NCBI GenBank assembly: GCA_016705005.1
Contig: JADIZB010000037.1
Location: 83,148-147,147, forward strand
DNA length: 64,000 bases
Direction of reading: 5' to 3'
Source of the DNA: Bacteroidales bacterium
Lineage (GTDB): Bacteria; Bacteroidota; Bacteroidia; Bacteroidales; Lentimicrobiaceae
Under the pieces are notes generated by a model. The model did not search any database. It worked only from the letters and a program-made list of their open reading frames with translations, and had not been told where the DNA came from. Position 1 is the stretch's first letter; each line of letters starts with the position of its first letter. Shown one piece after another: positions 46,206 to 54,943 of this stretch. A program made the position numbers and the translations under genes.

Positions 46206-46286
46206 TCAACAACATTATAAATATCATCGCGAAACAGAACAAAAGCCCGGAAGGGCTTATTGTTTATCGCATAAAAACAAAGTCAG

Positions 46287-47846
46287 ATGGCTTTCGAAGA
46301 CAAGATTAAAGAACTTCTCGACAAAAGAGAACAGGCCAAACTGGGTGGCGGACAAAAAAGAATTGATGCCCAGCATGCCAAAGGGAAGCTTACAGCACGT
46401 GAACGGATCGATATGCTTCTGGATGAAGGAAGCTTTGAAGAGTTCGATATGTTTGTGACCCACAGGTGCACCAATTTTGGAATTGAAAAGCAGGAATTTC
46501 TCTCCGATGGTGTGGTAACCGGTCATGGGACGATTGATGGGCGTGTGGTTTATGTATTCTCTCAGGATTTCACCGTTTTCGGCGGATCTCTTTCAGAAAC
46601 CTTTGCCAATAAGATCTGCAAGGTGATGGATCAGGCTATGAAAGTAGGTGCTCCGGTGATTGGCATCAACGATTCCGGAGGAGCACGCATTCAGGAAGGG
46701 GTGAACAGTCTTGCCGGATATGCGGAAATCTTTGAGCGCAATATCCTTGCTTCAGGGGTGATTCCTCAGATCTCAGCCATTTTTGGCCCCTGTGCAGGAG
46801 GAGCTGTTTACTCACCGGCCCTCACCGATTTTATCGTGATGAGCAAAGGTACCAGCAATATGTTTGTTACCGGGCCCAAGGTTGTTAAAACTGTTACCGG
46901 TGAAATTGTTACCGAAGAGGAACTCGGGGGAGCCATGGTGCATGGTTCAAAATCGGGGATATCGCACTTTGTAGCCGACGATGAGAAAGAAGGCATAGCC
47001 CTGATCAGAAAGCTCATCAGTTACCTGCCACAGAACAACCTGGAAGATCCGCCACTGGCACCGTGTACCGACCCCATCGACAGGCTTGAAGATTCACTGA
47101 ATTATATTATCCCCGACAACCCGAACAAACCTTACGATGTGAAGGATGTGATTCATTCTATCGTGGATTATAGTGAGTTTCTTGAAATACAGCGACATTA
47201 TGCTCCGAACATCGTAACCGGTTACGCCAGGTTCAACGGGATGACGGTGGGAATCGTGGCCAACCAGCCAAACTATCTGGCAGGCGTTCTTGACATCAAT
47301 GCTTCACGCAAAGCGGCCCGCTTTGTAAGGTTCTGTGATGCCTTTAACATCCCCATCCTGACACTGGTTGACGTACCGGGGTTCCTTCCTGGGACAGCTC
47401 AGGAGTATGGTGGAATAATCATTCACGGTGCAAAACTTCTTTTTGCTTATGGCGAGGCAACTGTTCCTAAAGTTACGGTTGTACTCCGCAAAGCCTATGG
47501 TGGAGCATATTGTGTAATGAGTTCAAAACATTTGCGTGGTGACATCAACTATGCATGGCCTGGTGCTGAGATTGCTGTCATGGGCCCGAAAGGCGCCATC
47601 GAAGTATTGCAGAACAAGAAACTGGCTGAGTTTACCGATCCGAAGGAACGCGAAGATTTTGTCCGCAAAAGTGAAGATGAATACAAGGATAAATTTGCCA
47701 ATCCTTACAATGCTGCCAAATATGGTTACATTGATGATGTAATCGAGCCCCGTAACACCCGTTTCCGCGTGATCAGGGCTCTTCAGGCATTAGCCACCAA
47801 AAAGGATGTGAATCCACCCAAGAAACATTCAAATTTACCTTTATAA
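46287..47846 (+). CDS. mmdA: Methylmalonyl-CoA decarboxylase alpha / propionyl-CoA carboxylase beta (carboxyltransferase) subunit
   Basis: 519 aa carboxyltransferase with two crotonase-type halves. Seen: GGGQKRIDAQHAKGKLTARE and ARERIDMLLDEGSFEEFD at the N-terminus, the oxyanion site NDSGGARIQEGVNSLAGYAE, FGPCAGGAVYSPALTDF, and in the second half DVPGFLPGTAQEYGGIIIHG, KAYGGAYCVMSSKHLRGD, and AWPGAEIAVMGPKGAIEVL. It moves the carboxyl group of methylmalonyl-CoA to biotin (or the reverse). Adjacent biotin carrier and OadB-like genes favour the Na+-pump decarboxylase over an ATP-dependent carboxylase; no biotin carboxylase gene is in the operon. Confidence 0.95.
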   Translation: MAFEDKIKELLDKREQAKLGGGQKRIDAQHAKGKLTARERIDMLLDEGSFEEFDMFVTHRCTNFGIEKQEFLSDGVVTGHGTIDGRVVYVFSQDFTVFGGSLSETFANKICKVMDQAMKVGAPVIGINDSGGARIQEGVNSLAGYAEIFERNILASGVIPQISAIFGPCAGGAVYSPALTDFIVMSKGTSNMFVTGPKVVKTVTGEIVTEEELGGAMVHGSKSGISHFVADDEKEGIALIRKLISYLPQNNLEDPPLAPCTDPIDRLEDSLNYIIPDNPNKPYDVKDVIHSIVDYSEFLEIQRHYAPNIVTGYARFNGMTVGIVANQPNYLAGVLDINASRKAARFVRFCDAFNIPILTLVDVPGFLPGTAQEYGGIIIHGAKLLFAYGEATVPKVTVVLRKAYGGAYCVMSSKHLRGDINYAWPGAEIAVMGPKGAIEVLQNKKLAEFTDPKEREDFVRKSEDEYKDKFANPYNAAKYGYIDDVIEPRNTRFRVIRALQALATKKDVNPPKKHSNLPL

Positions 47847-47856
47847 TCCGGCAGTC

Positions 47857-48753
47857 ATGGTAAAATTCATGAAAACAGTCAGTATCTCCGGCATCCTGGT
47901 GACACTTGTGTTGGTGTTTTTTGCCGGTAGTTGTTATTCGCAGAGTACGCGTGATCTTAAAATCAATGAGATATTGGTTTTAAATGATTCGAATTATGTA
48001 GATGACTATGGCCGGCACAGCAGCTGGATAGAGGTGTTTAATTCAGCATACAATACAGTTGATATCGGAGGATCCTATCTTACAAACGATCCGGCAAATC
48101 CAACCAAGTATTATATACCCAAAGGTGATCCGATCACTAAAATAGCCCCCAGAAATTATCTGGTTTTTTTCGCCGATAATCTTCCTACCAGGGGTATTCT
48201 TCATTTGAATTTTGATCTTGAAGAATCAAACTATCTGGCATTGTTCGAAGGCAATGGTAAGACAATGATCGATGCGATTAAATTTACGTCTCAGAAGTCT
48301 GATGTTTCATTTGGAAGACTGACCGATGGAAATCATCAATGGGGATTTCTTGAAAAAACAACGCCACTTGCCAATAATTATACCGGAGTAATTGAGTCGC
48401 CGGGAGAAAAATTTGTTGAAATGGATCCCTATGGCGGTGGTATGGCTGTTATAGCCATGTCGGTTGTATTTGCTGCTCTCATCTTATTGTATGTCGTATT
48501 CAAGAATACAAAGAGATTATACAGTATAAACTTCAGGACTCTTTTTGCAGGAAGGAAAAAGGTTGCAGATGTCATTATTCCTGCAGAAGCTGAGATAACA
48601 GGGGAAGTAAATGCTGCAATTGCCATGGCGATACATCTTTATATGCATCAGCTTCACGATCACGAAGAAACGGTGCTTACCATTAAGAAAGTGGCCCGTA
48701 CCTATTCACCATGGAGCTCCAAGATCTATGGACTCCGGAATATGCCCCGGTAA
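47857..48753 (+). CDS. OadG-family decarboxylase subunit with N-terminal lamin-tail domain
   Basis: 298 aa. Signal peptide residues 1-28 (FFAGSCYSQ). Residues about 30-150 form a lamin-tail (LTD) beta-sandwich facing the periplasm: LKINEILVLNDSNYVDDYG, WIEVFNSAYNTVDIGGSYL, ILHLNFDLEESNYLALFE. A single TM at about 193-213 (MAVIAMSVVFAALILLYVVF) begins the OadG part, with a cytoplasmic tail (FAGRKKVADVIIPAE, EITGEVNAAIAMAIHLYMHQ, TYSPWSSKIYGLRNMP). OadG links the carboxyltransferase and biotin carrier to the membrane pump. The LTD fusion is known from Bacteroidota annotations; the purpose of the domain is unclear. It begins 10 bases after mmdA. Confidence 0.88.
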   Translation: MVKFMKTVSISGILVTLVLVFFAGSCYSQSTRDLKINEILVLNDSNYVDDYGRHSSWIEVFNSAYNTVDIGGSYLTNDPANPTKYYIPKGDPITKIAPRNYLVFFADNLPTRGILHLNFDLEESNYLALFEGNGKTMIDAIKFTSQKSDVSFGRLTDGNHQWGFLEKTTPLANNYTGVIESPGEKFVEMDPYGGGMAVIAMSVVFAALILLYVVFKNTKRLYSINFRTLFAGRKKVADVIIPAEAEITGEVNAAIAMAIHLYMHQLHDHEETVLTIKKVARTYSPWSSKIYGLRNMPR

Positions 48754-48798
48754 TCCTTTTCTGCATGTTATTTAAATCCTTTAATAAAGCTCAGAAGA

Positions 48799-49242
48799 AT
48801 GAAAAAATTTAAATTCACTATAAACGGTAATATTTACGAAGTAGATATCCAGAATATTGACGACAATATTGCCGAAGTTGAAGTAAACGGTACTATTTAT
48901 AAAGTTGAAGTGGATAAGGCCATGCAAACTACAAAAACACCAAAGCTGGTGAGGTCTGTAAGCGTTCCTTCAACCGATTCAGAACCAAGTATTGCGAAGA
49001 CTTCAAGTCCGGGTACGCCTAAAGGCACCGGAAGTATCAAGTCGCCATTGCCGGGAGTAATACTCGACATTCATGTCAGGGAAGGAGATCAGGTTAAAGT
49101 TGGTCAGAAACTCCTGACGCTTGAAGCCATGAAAATGGAGAATAACATCAATGCCGACAAGGAAGGTAAGATCATTGCACTGAAAGTAAGCAAAGGTGAT
49201 TCTGTAATGGAAGGCGATGTACTCATAGTAATAGGAGAATAA
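48799..49242 (+). CDS. Biotin carrier subunit of methylmalonyl-CoA decarboxylase
   Basis: 147 aa. A beta-rich N-terminus (FKFTINGNIYEVDI) is followed by a Pro/Ser/Thr linker (about 45-78) and a biotinyl domain (about 80-147) with the biotin-accepting Lys112 in LEAMKMENN and repeats typical of the lipoyl/biotinyl hammerhead (LDIHVREGDQVKVGQ, ALKVSKGDSVMEGDV). Biotin shuttles carboxyl groups between MmdA and the membrane subunit. Ends 3 bases before the pump gene. Confidence 0.95.
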   Translation: MKKFKFTINGNIYEVDIQNIDDNIAEVEVNGTIYKVEVDKAMQTTKTPKLVRSVSVPSTDSEPSIAKTSSPGTPKGTGSIKSPLPGVILDIHVREGDQVKVGQKLLTLEAMKMENNINADKEGKIIALKVSKGDSVMEGDVLIVIGE

Positions 49243-49245
49243 ACG

Positions 49246-50409
49246 ATGGAACATTCCGGAAATTTTATCGCTTTTATCGGAGAGCATCTCCAGCAATTCT
49301 TTTCTTATACGGCTTTCGCTAATGTTACAGCAGGACATCTGGTAATGATTTGCATCGGGCTGATATTTATATACCTTGCTATCGCCAAGGAATACGAACC
49401 CATGCTGCTGATCCCGATCGGATTTGGAATTCTGGTAGGGAACATTGCATTTATGCCGGGTCTGAAAATTGGCATCTATGAATCAGGAAGTGTGCTCAAT
49501 TATCTTTATTTTGGTGTTCTTCAGGGAGTTTATCCCCCGCTGATATTTCTGGGCATCGGAGCTATGACTGATTTTTCGGCTTTGATTTCAAATCCTAAGC
49601 TGATGCTCATAGGAGCAGCAGCCCAGCTTGGGATTTTTGGTGCTTATGCCATTGCCCTGCTTCTCGGTTTTTCACCTTCCGAAGCCGGAGCAATAGGAAT
49701 CATCGGCGGAGCCGACGGCCCAACCGCTATCTTCCTTTCCTCGAAACTTGCCCCGGAATTACTGGGAGCAATTGCAATTTCGGCTTATTCATATATGGCT
49801 CTGGTGCCGGTGATTCAACCCCCGGTTATGAGGTTGCTCACTACAAAAAAAGAGCGGCTGATTCGTATGAAACCGCCCAGAAGTGTCTCCAAAACGGAAA
49901 AGGTACTTTTCCCAATTATCGGAATGCTGTTAACTTGTTTTATTGTTCCTTCCGGATTACCTCTTCTTGGGATGCTTTTCTTTGGCAACCTTCTTAAGGA
50001 AAGTGGTGTAACCAAGCGCCTGGCCGATACTGCCAAAGGCCCAATGATCGATATTGTTACCATTCTGATTGGTCTTACCGTCGGTGCATCAACACAGGCA
50101 ACCACCTTTCTGACTGCTAAGTCTGTTGGTATCTTTGCCCTGGGTGCTGCATCGTTTGTGATTGCTACCTTTGGAGGTGTCATGTTTGTTAAAATCCTCA
50201 ATCTCTTCCTGAAAGAAGGCAACAAAATGAATCCGTTGATCGGTAATGCCGGCGTATCAGCAGTTCCTGACAGTGCCCGTGTTTCGCAGGTTATAGGACT
50301 AGAATACGATAAAACCAATCACCTGCTGATGCATGCCATGGGCCCCAATGTAGCCGGGGTAATCGGCAGTGCTGTTGCAGCCGGAATCCTGTTGGGATTT
50401 CTTTCGTAA
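49246..50409 (+). CDS. Na+-translocating decarboxylase beta subunit
   Basis: 387 aa integral membrane protein (OadB/MmdB/GcdB family), which decarboxylates carboxybiotin and exports Na+. Eight or more TM segments; signature IGIIGGADGPTAIFLSSKL (the Asp corresponds to the conserved D203 region of Klebsiella OadB) and AYSYMALVPVIQPPVMRLL, then NLLKESGVTKRLADTA and IGLTVGASTQATTFL, and at the C-terminus GPNVAGVIGSAVAAGILLGF. It closes the operon, followed by a strong terminator. With the carboxyltransferase, biotin protein and OadG subunit it is a complete primary Na+ pump, giving energy from succinate/propionate metabolism. Confidence 0.96.
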   Translation: MEHSGNFIAFIGEHLQQFFSYTAFANVTAGHLVMICIGLIFIYLAIAKEYEPMLLIPIGFGILVGNIAFMPGLKIGIYESGSVLNYLYFGVLQGVYPPLIFLGIGAMTDFSALISNPKLMLIGAAAQLGIFGAYAIALLLGFSPSEAGAIGIIGGADGPTAIFLSSKLAPELLGAIAISAYSYMALVPVIQPPVMRLLTTKKERLIRMKPPRSVSKTEKVLFPIIGMLLTCFIVPSGLPLLGMLFFGNLLKESGVTKRLADTAKGPMIDIVTILIGLTVGASTQATTFLTAKSVGIFALGAASFVIATFGGVMFVKILNLFLKEGNKMNPLIGNAGVSAVPDSARVSQVIGLEYDKTNHLLMHAMGPNVAGVIGSAVAAGILLGFLS

Positions 50410-50435
50410 AAGGAAAGCGTTTTTTATATATTTGA

Positions 50436-50469
50436 AGCCGGAATACAAACAATCTATTCCGGCTTTTTT
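50436..50469 (+). terminator. Rho-independent terminator of the methylmalonyl-CoA operon
   Basis: Perfect 10-bp stem AGCCGGAATA/TATTCCGGCT with a 9-base loop, followed by TTTTT, 26 bases after the pump stop. Confidence 0.92.
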
Positions 50470-50500
50470 ACTGATCAAACTTCAACATAGAGCATGTATT

Positions 50501-50540
50501 TTTTTTGTGTCTCTTTGGGTCGTGGTGTCTTCGTGGCAAG
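50501..50540. repeat. Dispersed GTGTCT/TCGTGGCAA intergenic repeat
   Basis: A T-rich stretch leads into GTGTCTCTTTGGGTCGTGG and GTGTCTTCGTGGCAAG. Sequences of this wording (GTGTCTT...GTGGCAA) are frequent intergenic repeats in Bacteroidota and give spurious short ORFs. It precedes the uridine kinase start by 28 bases. Confidence 0.45.
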
Positions 50541-50567
50541 AATTTACTGAACTTCAATCTCTAATAT

Positions 50568-51182
50568 ATGTTAATCATCGGAATTGCCGGGGGATCCGGA
50601 TGTGGTAAATCTACCGTTGTCAAACAGATCATCAAGAAACTCCCCAAGGACTCTGTTGCTGTCATACCCCAGGACTCCTATTACAAGGACAACGGCCATC
50701 TGAATCCCGAGGATCGGGCAAAAATCAACTTTGACCATCCTTCTTCCATCGAATTTAATCTGTTGATCAGGCATCTTGATGCACTGAAGGAAGGCGAAAC
50801 CATCGGGATGCCCATCTATAGTTATCTGACCTGTGCCAGGGCAAAGGAGACCATCCCTGTTCAACCGAAGGAAGTCATCATTGTGGAAGGTATTCTGATC
50901 ATGTCGAATCCACGCCTGCGTGAGCGTATGGATATAAAGGTTTTTGTAGATGCAGATGCCGACGACCGTCTGATGCGGATTATCCGGCGCGATATTGAAG
51001 AGCGCGGACGTTCTTTCTCCCAGGTTCTTGAGCATTACGAAAAGTACGTGAAACCCATGCACCTTCAGTTTATAGAACCCACAAAACGTTATGCAGATAT
51101 TATTGTCCCGCAGGGTGGTGCCAACCATGTTGCCATCGACATACTTACATCCAGGATCAAAATGAACCTCAAGCTGATCTGA
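50568..51182 (+). CDS. udk: Uridine kinase
   Basis: 204 aa P-loop kinase phosphorylating uridine/cytidine for pyrimidine salvage. Walker A GIAGGSGCGKST (residues 4-15), then IPQDSYYKD, INFDHPSSIEFNLL (nucleoside-binding segment), MPIYSYLTCARAKET, IIVEGILIM, and RIIRRDIEERGRS lid region, ending MHLQFIEPTKRYADIIVPQG. Follows the Na+ pump operon after its terminator and ends before a hairpin with a T-run at 51230. Confidence 0.95.
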   Translation: MLIIGIAGGSGCGKSTVVKQIIKKLPKDSVAVIPQDSYYKDNGHLNPEDRAKINFDHPSSIEFNLLIRHLDALKEGETIGMPIYSYLTCARAKETIPVQPKEVIIVEGILIMSNPRLRERMDIKVFVDADADDRLMRIIRRDIEERGRSFSQVLEHYEKYVKPMHLQFIEPTKRYADIIVPQGGANHVAIDILTSRIKMNLKLI

Positions 51183-51229
51183 AGAGATAAATCTACAACC
51201 AACCGTTATCAGATTTTGTCTGTTATTAG

Positions 51230-51256
51230 AGCGTCATTTTGGCGCTTTATTTTTTA
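51230..51256 (+). terminator. Terminator after udk
   Basis: Short stem AGCGTC/GGCGCT (one G-T pair) with ATTTT loop, followed by TTTATTTTTTA. Lies 47 bases after the udk stop. Confidence 0.6.
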
Positions 51257-51384
51257 TAAAACACTGATTAATAGACATTATGACAGAAAATCATGTCAGT
51301 TTTTCCTCTTTTTGAAGCCGGTATAAAATTTGAACAGGGCGACATGAAAATTAAGTTTAACAATTTAAAACGGAGGGTTAAACC

Positions 51385-51816
51385 ATGTTACCAATTTTGA
51401 AAAACAAAAACTTCTTCCCAAGCATCGTGGATGAATTTTTCGGAAGGGATTATCTCCCAAATCTGTTTGAATTTCAAACCGGTATCAACATGCCTTCAGT
51501 AAACATCATAGAAGGCAAGGAGAATTTCCGGATAGAAGTCGCTGCTCCCGGCCTTGAAAAGGGAGATTTCAGGATCAACCTTGAAAACAATGTTCTGACC
51601 ATTTCATCAGAACTGGAAGCGAAAAATGAAGAAAAGGAAGAGCGTTATATGCGACGTGAATTCAGCTATACTTCTTTCCACAGGTCATTCAGTCTTCCGG
51701 TTACGGTTGACTCTGAAAAAATTGCCGCCTCCCACAACAATGGGGTGCTTACAATCCTTATTCCAAAGAGGGAAGAGGCAAAAGTAAAACCAGCCAAACA
51801 GATAGACATCAATTAA
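51385..51816 (+). CDS. Hsp20/alpha-crystallin family small heat-shock protein
   Basis: 143 aa cytoplasmic holdase. The alpha-crystallin domain (about 35-125) contains FRIEVAAPGLEKGDFRINLE, NNVLTISSELEAKNEEKEER and the closing ASHNNGVLTILIPK (A-x-x-x-NGVL signature). A clear Shine-Dalgarno-like GGAGGG lies 9 bases before the ATG, unusual in this window, suggesting strong translation. Monocistronic. Confidence 0.95.
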   Translation: MLPILKNKNFFPSIVDEFFGRDYLPNLFEFQTGINMPSVNIIEGKENFRIEVAAPGLEKGDFRINLENNVLTISSELEAKNEEKEERYMRREFSYTSFHRSFSLPVTVDSEKIAASHNNGVLTILIPKREEAKVKPAKQIDIN

Positions 51817-51850
51817 TCTTTCAGGCCAGATTTATGGAGTGTTTATTGAG

Positions 51851-51878
51851 GCCGTCATATCCAGTGACGGCTTCTTTG
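51851..51878 (+). terminator. Terminator after hsp20
   Basis: Perfect 7-bp stem GCCGTCA/TGACGGC followed by TTCTTTG, 35 bases after the stop. The U-run is interrupted, so it is a weaker candidate. Confidence 0.5.
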
Positions 51879-51924
51879 CTGAATAAAAAGTTGGAATCCG
51901 GGTTCATTGACACCAAAAGGTTTT

Positions 51925-51932
51925 TACATTTG
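51925..51932 (+). promoter_or_regulatory. -7 element abutting the exonuclease/GIY-YIG gene
   Basis: TACATTTG fits TAnnTTTG and ends 7 bases before the ATG at 51940, leaving almost no leader. It supports 51940 over the in-frame ATG at 51907, which lies upstream of the promoter. Confidence 0.55.
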
Positions 51933-51939
51933 TAAGGTT

Positions 51940-53286
51940 ATGTATGCCATCATTGATGTTGAGACTACCGGAGGAAATTTTGTCAACGAAAGGATGACCG
52001 AAATAGCTGTATATCTGCATGATGGAACCAGGATTGTGGATGAATTCAGTACCCTGCTTAACCCGGAGCAGCCGATCCCTTACATGATAACAAGGATTAC
52101 CGGCATCAGCAATGAAATGGTGGCCAATGCTCCCAGGTTTTGTGAAGTAGCCAGGAAGATTGTTGAGATGACCGAAGGGGCTACTTTTGTCGGGCACAAT
52201 GCTTCATTCGACTACAATTTTATCCGTCATGAATTCAAGCGCCTCGGATATAATTATCGTCGCCCGACCATTTGTACGGTTAAACTAAGTCGTAAACTTC
52301 TTCCCGGAAAACAATCATACAGCCTGGGAAAGCTTTGCCAGGAAATAGGGATCACCATTGAGAACCGTCATCGTGCAGCAGGTGATGCACTGGCAACCAC
52401 CCGTTTACTTGAACTTTTACTGCAGGCTGACCGTTCTGCCATAGAGAACCAATCAGGCTATGCCATTCCTGATATTGTAAAAGAGGTACCTGAAGAAACA
52501 GGGGTTTACTATCTGCACGATGAGCAGGGGAAAATTATTTATATAGGGAAGAGCAACAATATGTTTGAGCGTTTGGTGCAGCATTTCCGAAACAATGAAA
52601 CCGTGAAGGCTGTTGAAATGCGAAGCCGGGTTGCAGCCGTGAGTTTCGAAATTACCGGCAGCGAACTGATCGCACTGTTGCTGGAATCATCAGAAATTAA
52701 AAAGCATAAACCACTTTACAACCGGGCCCAGCGGAGATCCATTTTCAGTTCAGGATTGTATGAATTCATTGACGAGCAGGGCTACCGGAGGCTTTATATC
52801 GGTCGTAACCTGAACGGACATCAGCCTGTAACCTCCTTCACAACATTTGAGCATGCCCGGAAATATCTTTACGGGATTGTTGAGAAATTCGAACTTTGCC
52901 AGAAATTGTGCGGATTGTACGATACAGATGGCTTCTGTTTTCATTATGGTATAAAGCAGTGCCGTGGGGCCTGTTCAGGTAAAGAATTGCCTGAACAATA
53001 CAACCGGCGTGTTGATGCAGCCATTAAAACATCCGGATTCCACGATCCCGATTTCTTTATTCTCGAACGGGGCCATCACAACGAAGAGTTTGCCGTGGTT
53101 AAGATAGCCGGAGGCCGGTATGTAGGTTTCGGATATACCGATGTGACGGATACCGGCACTGAAAGTCTGCACGATTGTATCAAGACCTTTGATGATAACC
53201 GCGACACGAGACAAATCATCCGTAATTATCTTAAAAAGAATCCCCGGACCAGAATTGTGAAAATACACAACAACGATTTTTCCTGA
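51940..53286 (+). CDS. DnaQ-like 3'-5' exonuclease fused to GIY-YIG nuclease (UvrC/Cho-like)
   Basis: 448 aa. Residues 1-170 are a DEDDh exonuclease: IIDVETTGG (Asp6, Glu8), FVGHNASFDYNFI, and HRAAGDALAT (His144, Asp149). Residues about 185-265 are a GIY-YIG domain: GVYYLHDEQGKIIYIGKSNN, MFERLVQHF, IALLLESSEIKKHKPLYN. A Cys-bearing region follows at about 320-345 (KLCGLYDTDGFCFHYG, KQCRGAC), as in UvrC/Cho. The fusion would combine end-trimming with incision in DNA repair or replication proofreading; substrate is unproven. Similar fusions exist in Bacteroidota and Actinobacteria. It is 5 bases ahead of the DUF4403 gene, a likely two-gene operon with an unrelated envelope protein. Confidence 0.92.
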   Translation: MYAIIDVETTGGNFVNERMTEIAVYLHDGTRIVDEFSTLLNPEQPIPYMITRITGISNEMVANAPRFCEVARKIVEMTEGATFVGHNASFDYNFIRHEFKRLGYNYRRPTICTVKLSRKLLPGKQSYSLGKLCQEIGITIENRHRAAGDALATTRLLELLLQADRSAIENQSGYAIPDIVKEVPEETGVYYLHDEQGKIIYIGKSNNMFERLVQHFRNNETVKAVEMRSRVAAVSFEITGSELIALLLESSEIKKHKPLYNRAQRRSIFSSGLYEFIDEQGYRRLYIGRNLNGHQPVTSFTTFEHARKYLYGIVEKFELCQKLCGLYDTDGFCFHYGIKQCRGACSGKELPEQYNRRVDAAIKTSGFHDPDFFILERGHHNEEFAVVKIAGGRYVGFGYTDVTDTGTESLHDCIKTFDDNRDTRQIIRNYLKKNPRTRIVKIHNNDFS

Positions 53287-53291
53287 TCAAG

Positions 53292-54710
53292 ATGTTTAAA
53301 AACCAGATTCTGATTTACCGCATCGTATTTGCGGTGCTGTTTGTTTTTATAGCTGCTGGATGCAGCACGGTTAAAATAGAAAAACCGGCCGAGGTTTACC
53401 AGCCATCGGTTGTTAAGCCTCAACCCTCGGTGATTGGGTTCACCACGGAGGCAAAGCTGAGTGATATTCAGAAGGAGGTAAACAGGACGTTCAACGGCCT
53501 GGTTTATGAAGACAACAGCCTCGACGACAATGGTGGTGATAATCTGATGGTAAAAGCCTGGAAACAGGGCGATATTACCCTTACCATGAAAGATAATATC
53601 ATCAGCTACCGGGTGCCGCTGAAACTATGGATTAAAGCAGGATTTAAAGTTCAGAAACTTGGCATCACCTTGTCTGACTACCGTGAACTGAACGGGGCTC
53701 TGGCATTGAAATTTAAAACGGCCTTAACCCTCAACCCCGACTGGACGGTGACTTCAAAAACAGAAGCCGATGGTTACGAATGGCTCTCAGATCCTGTGGT
53801 TAAAGTTGCCGGAATGAACATACCGGTCAAATTTGTAGCAGACCTGATCCTGCAGAGCAACCTGAAGTCAATGGGTAAAACCATTGATGAGAGCGTGAAA
53901 GATTATTTTGACCTGAAGCCTTATGCTCAGGAAGCCTGGAAAACGCTGAACCAGCCCATCAGCCTGAACGATGAATACAAACTGTGGCTTTCCATTCAGC
54001 CTTCCGGTTTTTATGCAAATCCGATCACTGCAACAAACGGAATTATCCGCCATCGAAGCGGCGTGCGTTCAGTGATTGAAACAAGTGTTGGATCAAAGCC
54101 CGTTATGAGTACGCCAGGACCACTTCCGAAATTACAGATTAACAATGATATTGATGATCAGGTAATCGTCAACGCGTCTGTTGATATTCCCTATAGTGAA
54201 ATCAACACCCAGGCGGCCAGATACCTGACCGGACAAACTTTTTCAGAAGGGAAAAGAAAAGTCAGGATTGAAAGTGTAAATATTTATGGCAGCAATGGCA
54301 AAATGGTGGCAGAAACCACGCTATCAGGGAGCTTCAGGGGGACCATTTACTTTTCAGGTATACCGGCCTTTAATACCCAGGATTCCACCTTGTTTCTGAA
54401 GGATTTTGATTTCGACATTTCAACAAAAAACTTTCTCGTGAAATCAGCTGCCTGGATCTACCAGGGTGGTTTCAGGAACATGATAGCGAAACAGATGGTC
54501 TGGTCGCTGGCTCCGGAGATCAAGATGTTCAAAACAGAGATTAATCAGCAGCTGAAATCATACCGGTTGGCAGAGGGAGTAACCCTCAACGGACAAGTCA
54601 CCCGGTTAATGGTAACCGACATCGTTATTTCGCAGGAAGGAATAAAGCCATTCATTAGTGCGGAAGGCAAACTGAGGGTTGTTTTCGGGTCATCAGGTGT
54701 GAAACAGTGA
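53292..54710 (+). CDS. DUF4403 family lipoprotein
   Basis: 472 aa. Lipoprotein signal with lipobox IAAGC (about residue 20). Matches DUF4403: a repeated beta-rich architecture with FTTEAKLSDIQKEVNRTF near the N-terminus, WLSIQPSGFYANPITA and, later, VDIPYSEINTQAARYLTG and LYFSGIPAFNTQDSTLFL-type strands (seen as TIYFSGIPAFNTQDSTLFLK, in part). The family resembles BPI/TULIP-like or lipid-binding folds in general plan, but function is unknown. Follows the exonuclease gene by 5 bases and ends before a bidirectional hairpin. Confidence 0.9.
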   Translation: MFKNQILIYRIVFAVLFVFIAAGCSTVKIEKPAEVYQPSVVKPQPSVIGFTTEAKLSDIQKEVNRTFNGLVYEDNSLDDNGGDNLMVKAWKQGDITLTMKDNIISYRVPLKLWIKAGFKVQKLGITLSDYRELNGALALKFKTALTLNPDWTVTSKTEADGYEWLSDPVVKVAGMNIPVKFVADLILQSNLKSMGKTIDESVKDYFDLKPYAQEAWKTLNQPISLNDEYKLWLSIQPSGFYANPITATNGIIRHRSGVRSVIETSVGSKPVMSTPGPLPKLQINNDIDDQVIVNASVDIPYSEINTQAARYLTGQTFSEGKRKVRIESVNIYGSNGKMVAETTLSGSFRGTIYFSGIPAFNTQDSTLFLKDFDFDISTKNFLVKSAAWIYQGGFRNMIAKQMVWSLAPEIKMFKTEINQQLKSYRLAEGVTLNGQVTRLMVTDIVISQEGIKPFISAEGKLRVVFGSSGVKQ

Positions 54711-54833
54711 TCAAGCATTAAGAAAAGGAGTGAAATGAATAGGGCTCCATGTTTAGAAGGCAGATTTGAGCCATTCAAATATTTTCCCGGTAAACATCAC
54801 CTTTTTACAAGCCTGGCCTGATGCCAAAAAATT

Positions 54834-54864
54834 AAAAGCTCCTGCTTCAGAGGCGGAGCTTTTT
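54834..54864. terminator. Bidirectional terminator between convergent genes
   Basis: AAAAGCTCC/GGAGCTTTT stem (9 bp plus a T-G pair) around GCTTCAGAGGC-like loop sequence. T-runs follow in both directions (TTTTTA on plus, TTTTAATTTTTT on minus). It serves the DUF4403 gene and the head-GIN gene. Confidence 0.75.
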
Positions 54865-54943
54865 AGAAATGAATGAGTAGATTGAGTCGGTGTAGCAGGG
54901 GTTCTGTGCCTGAAAACCTTAACATTCAAGCAACATCGCAAGC

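Noticed and set aside
50571..51128. 185-codon antisense frame in udk
   Set aside because: Opposite strand of an intact uridine kinase with all motifs; no independent support.
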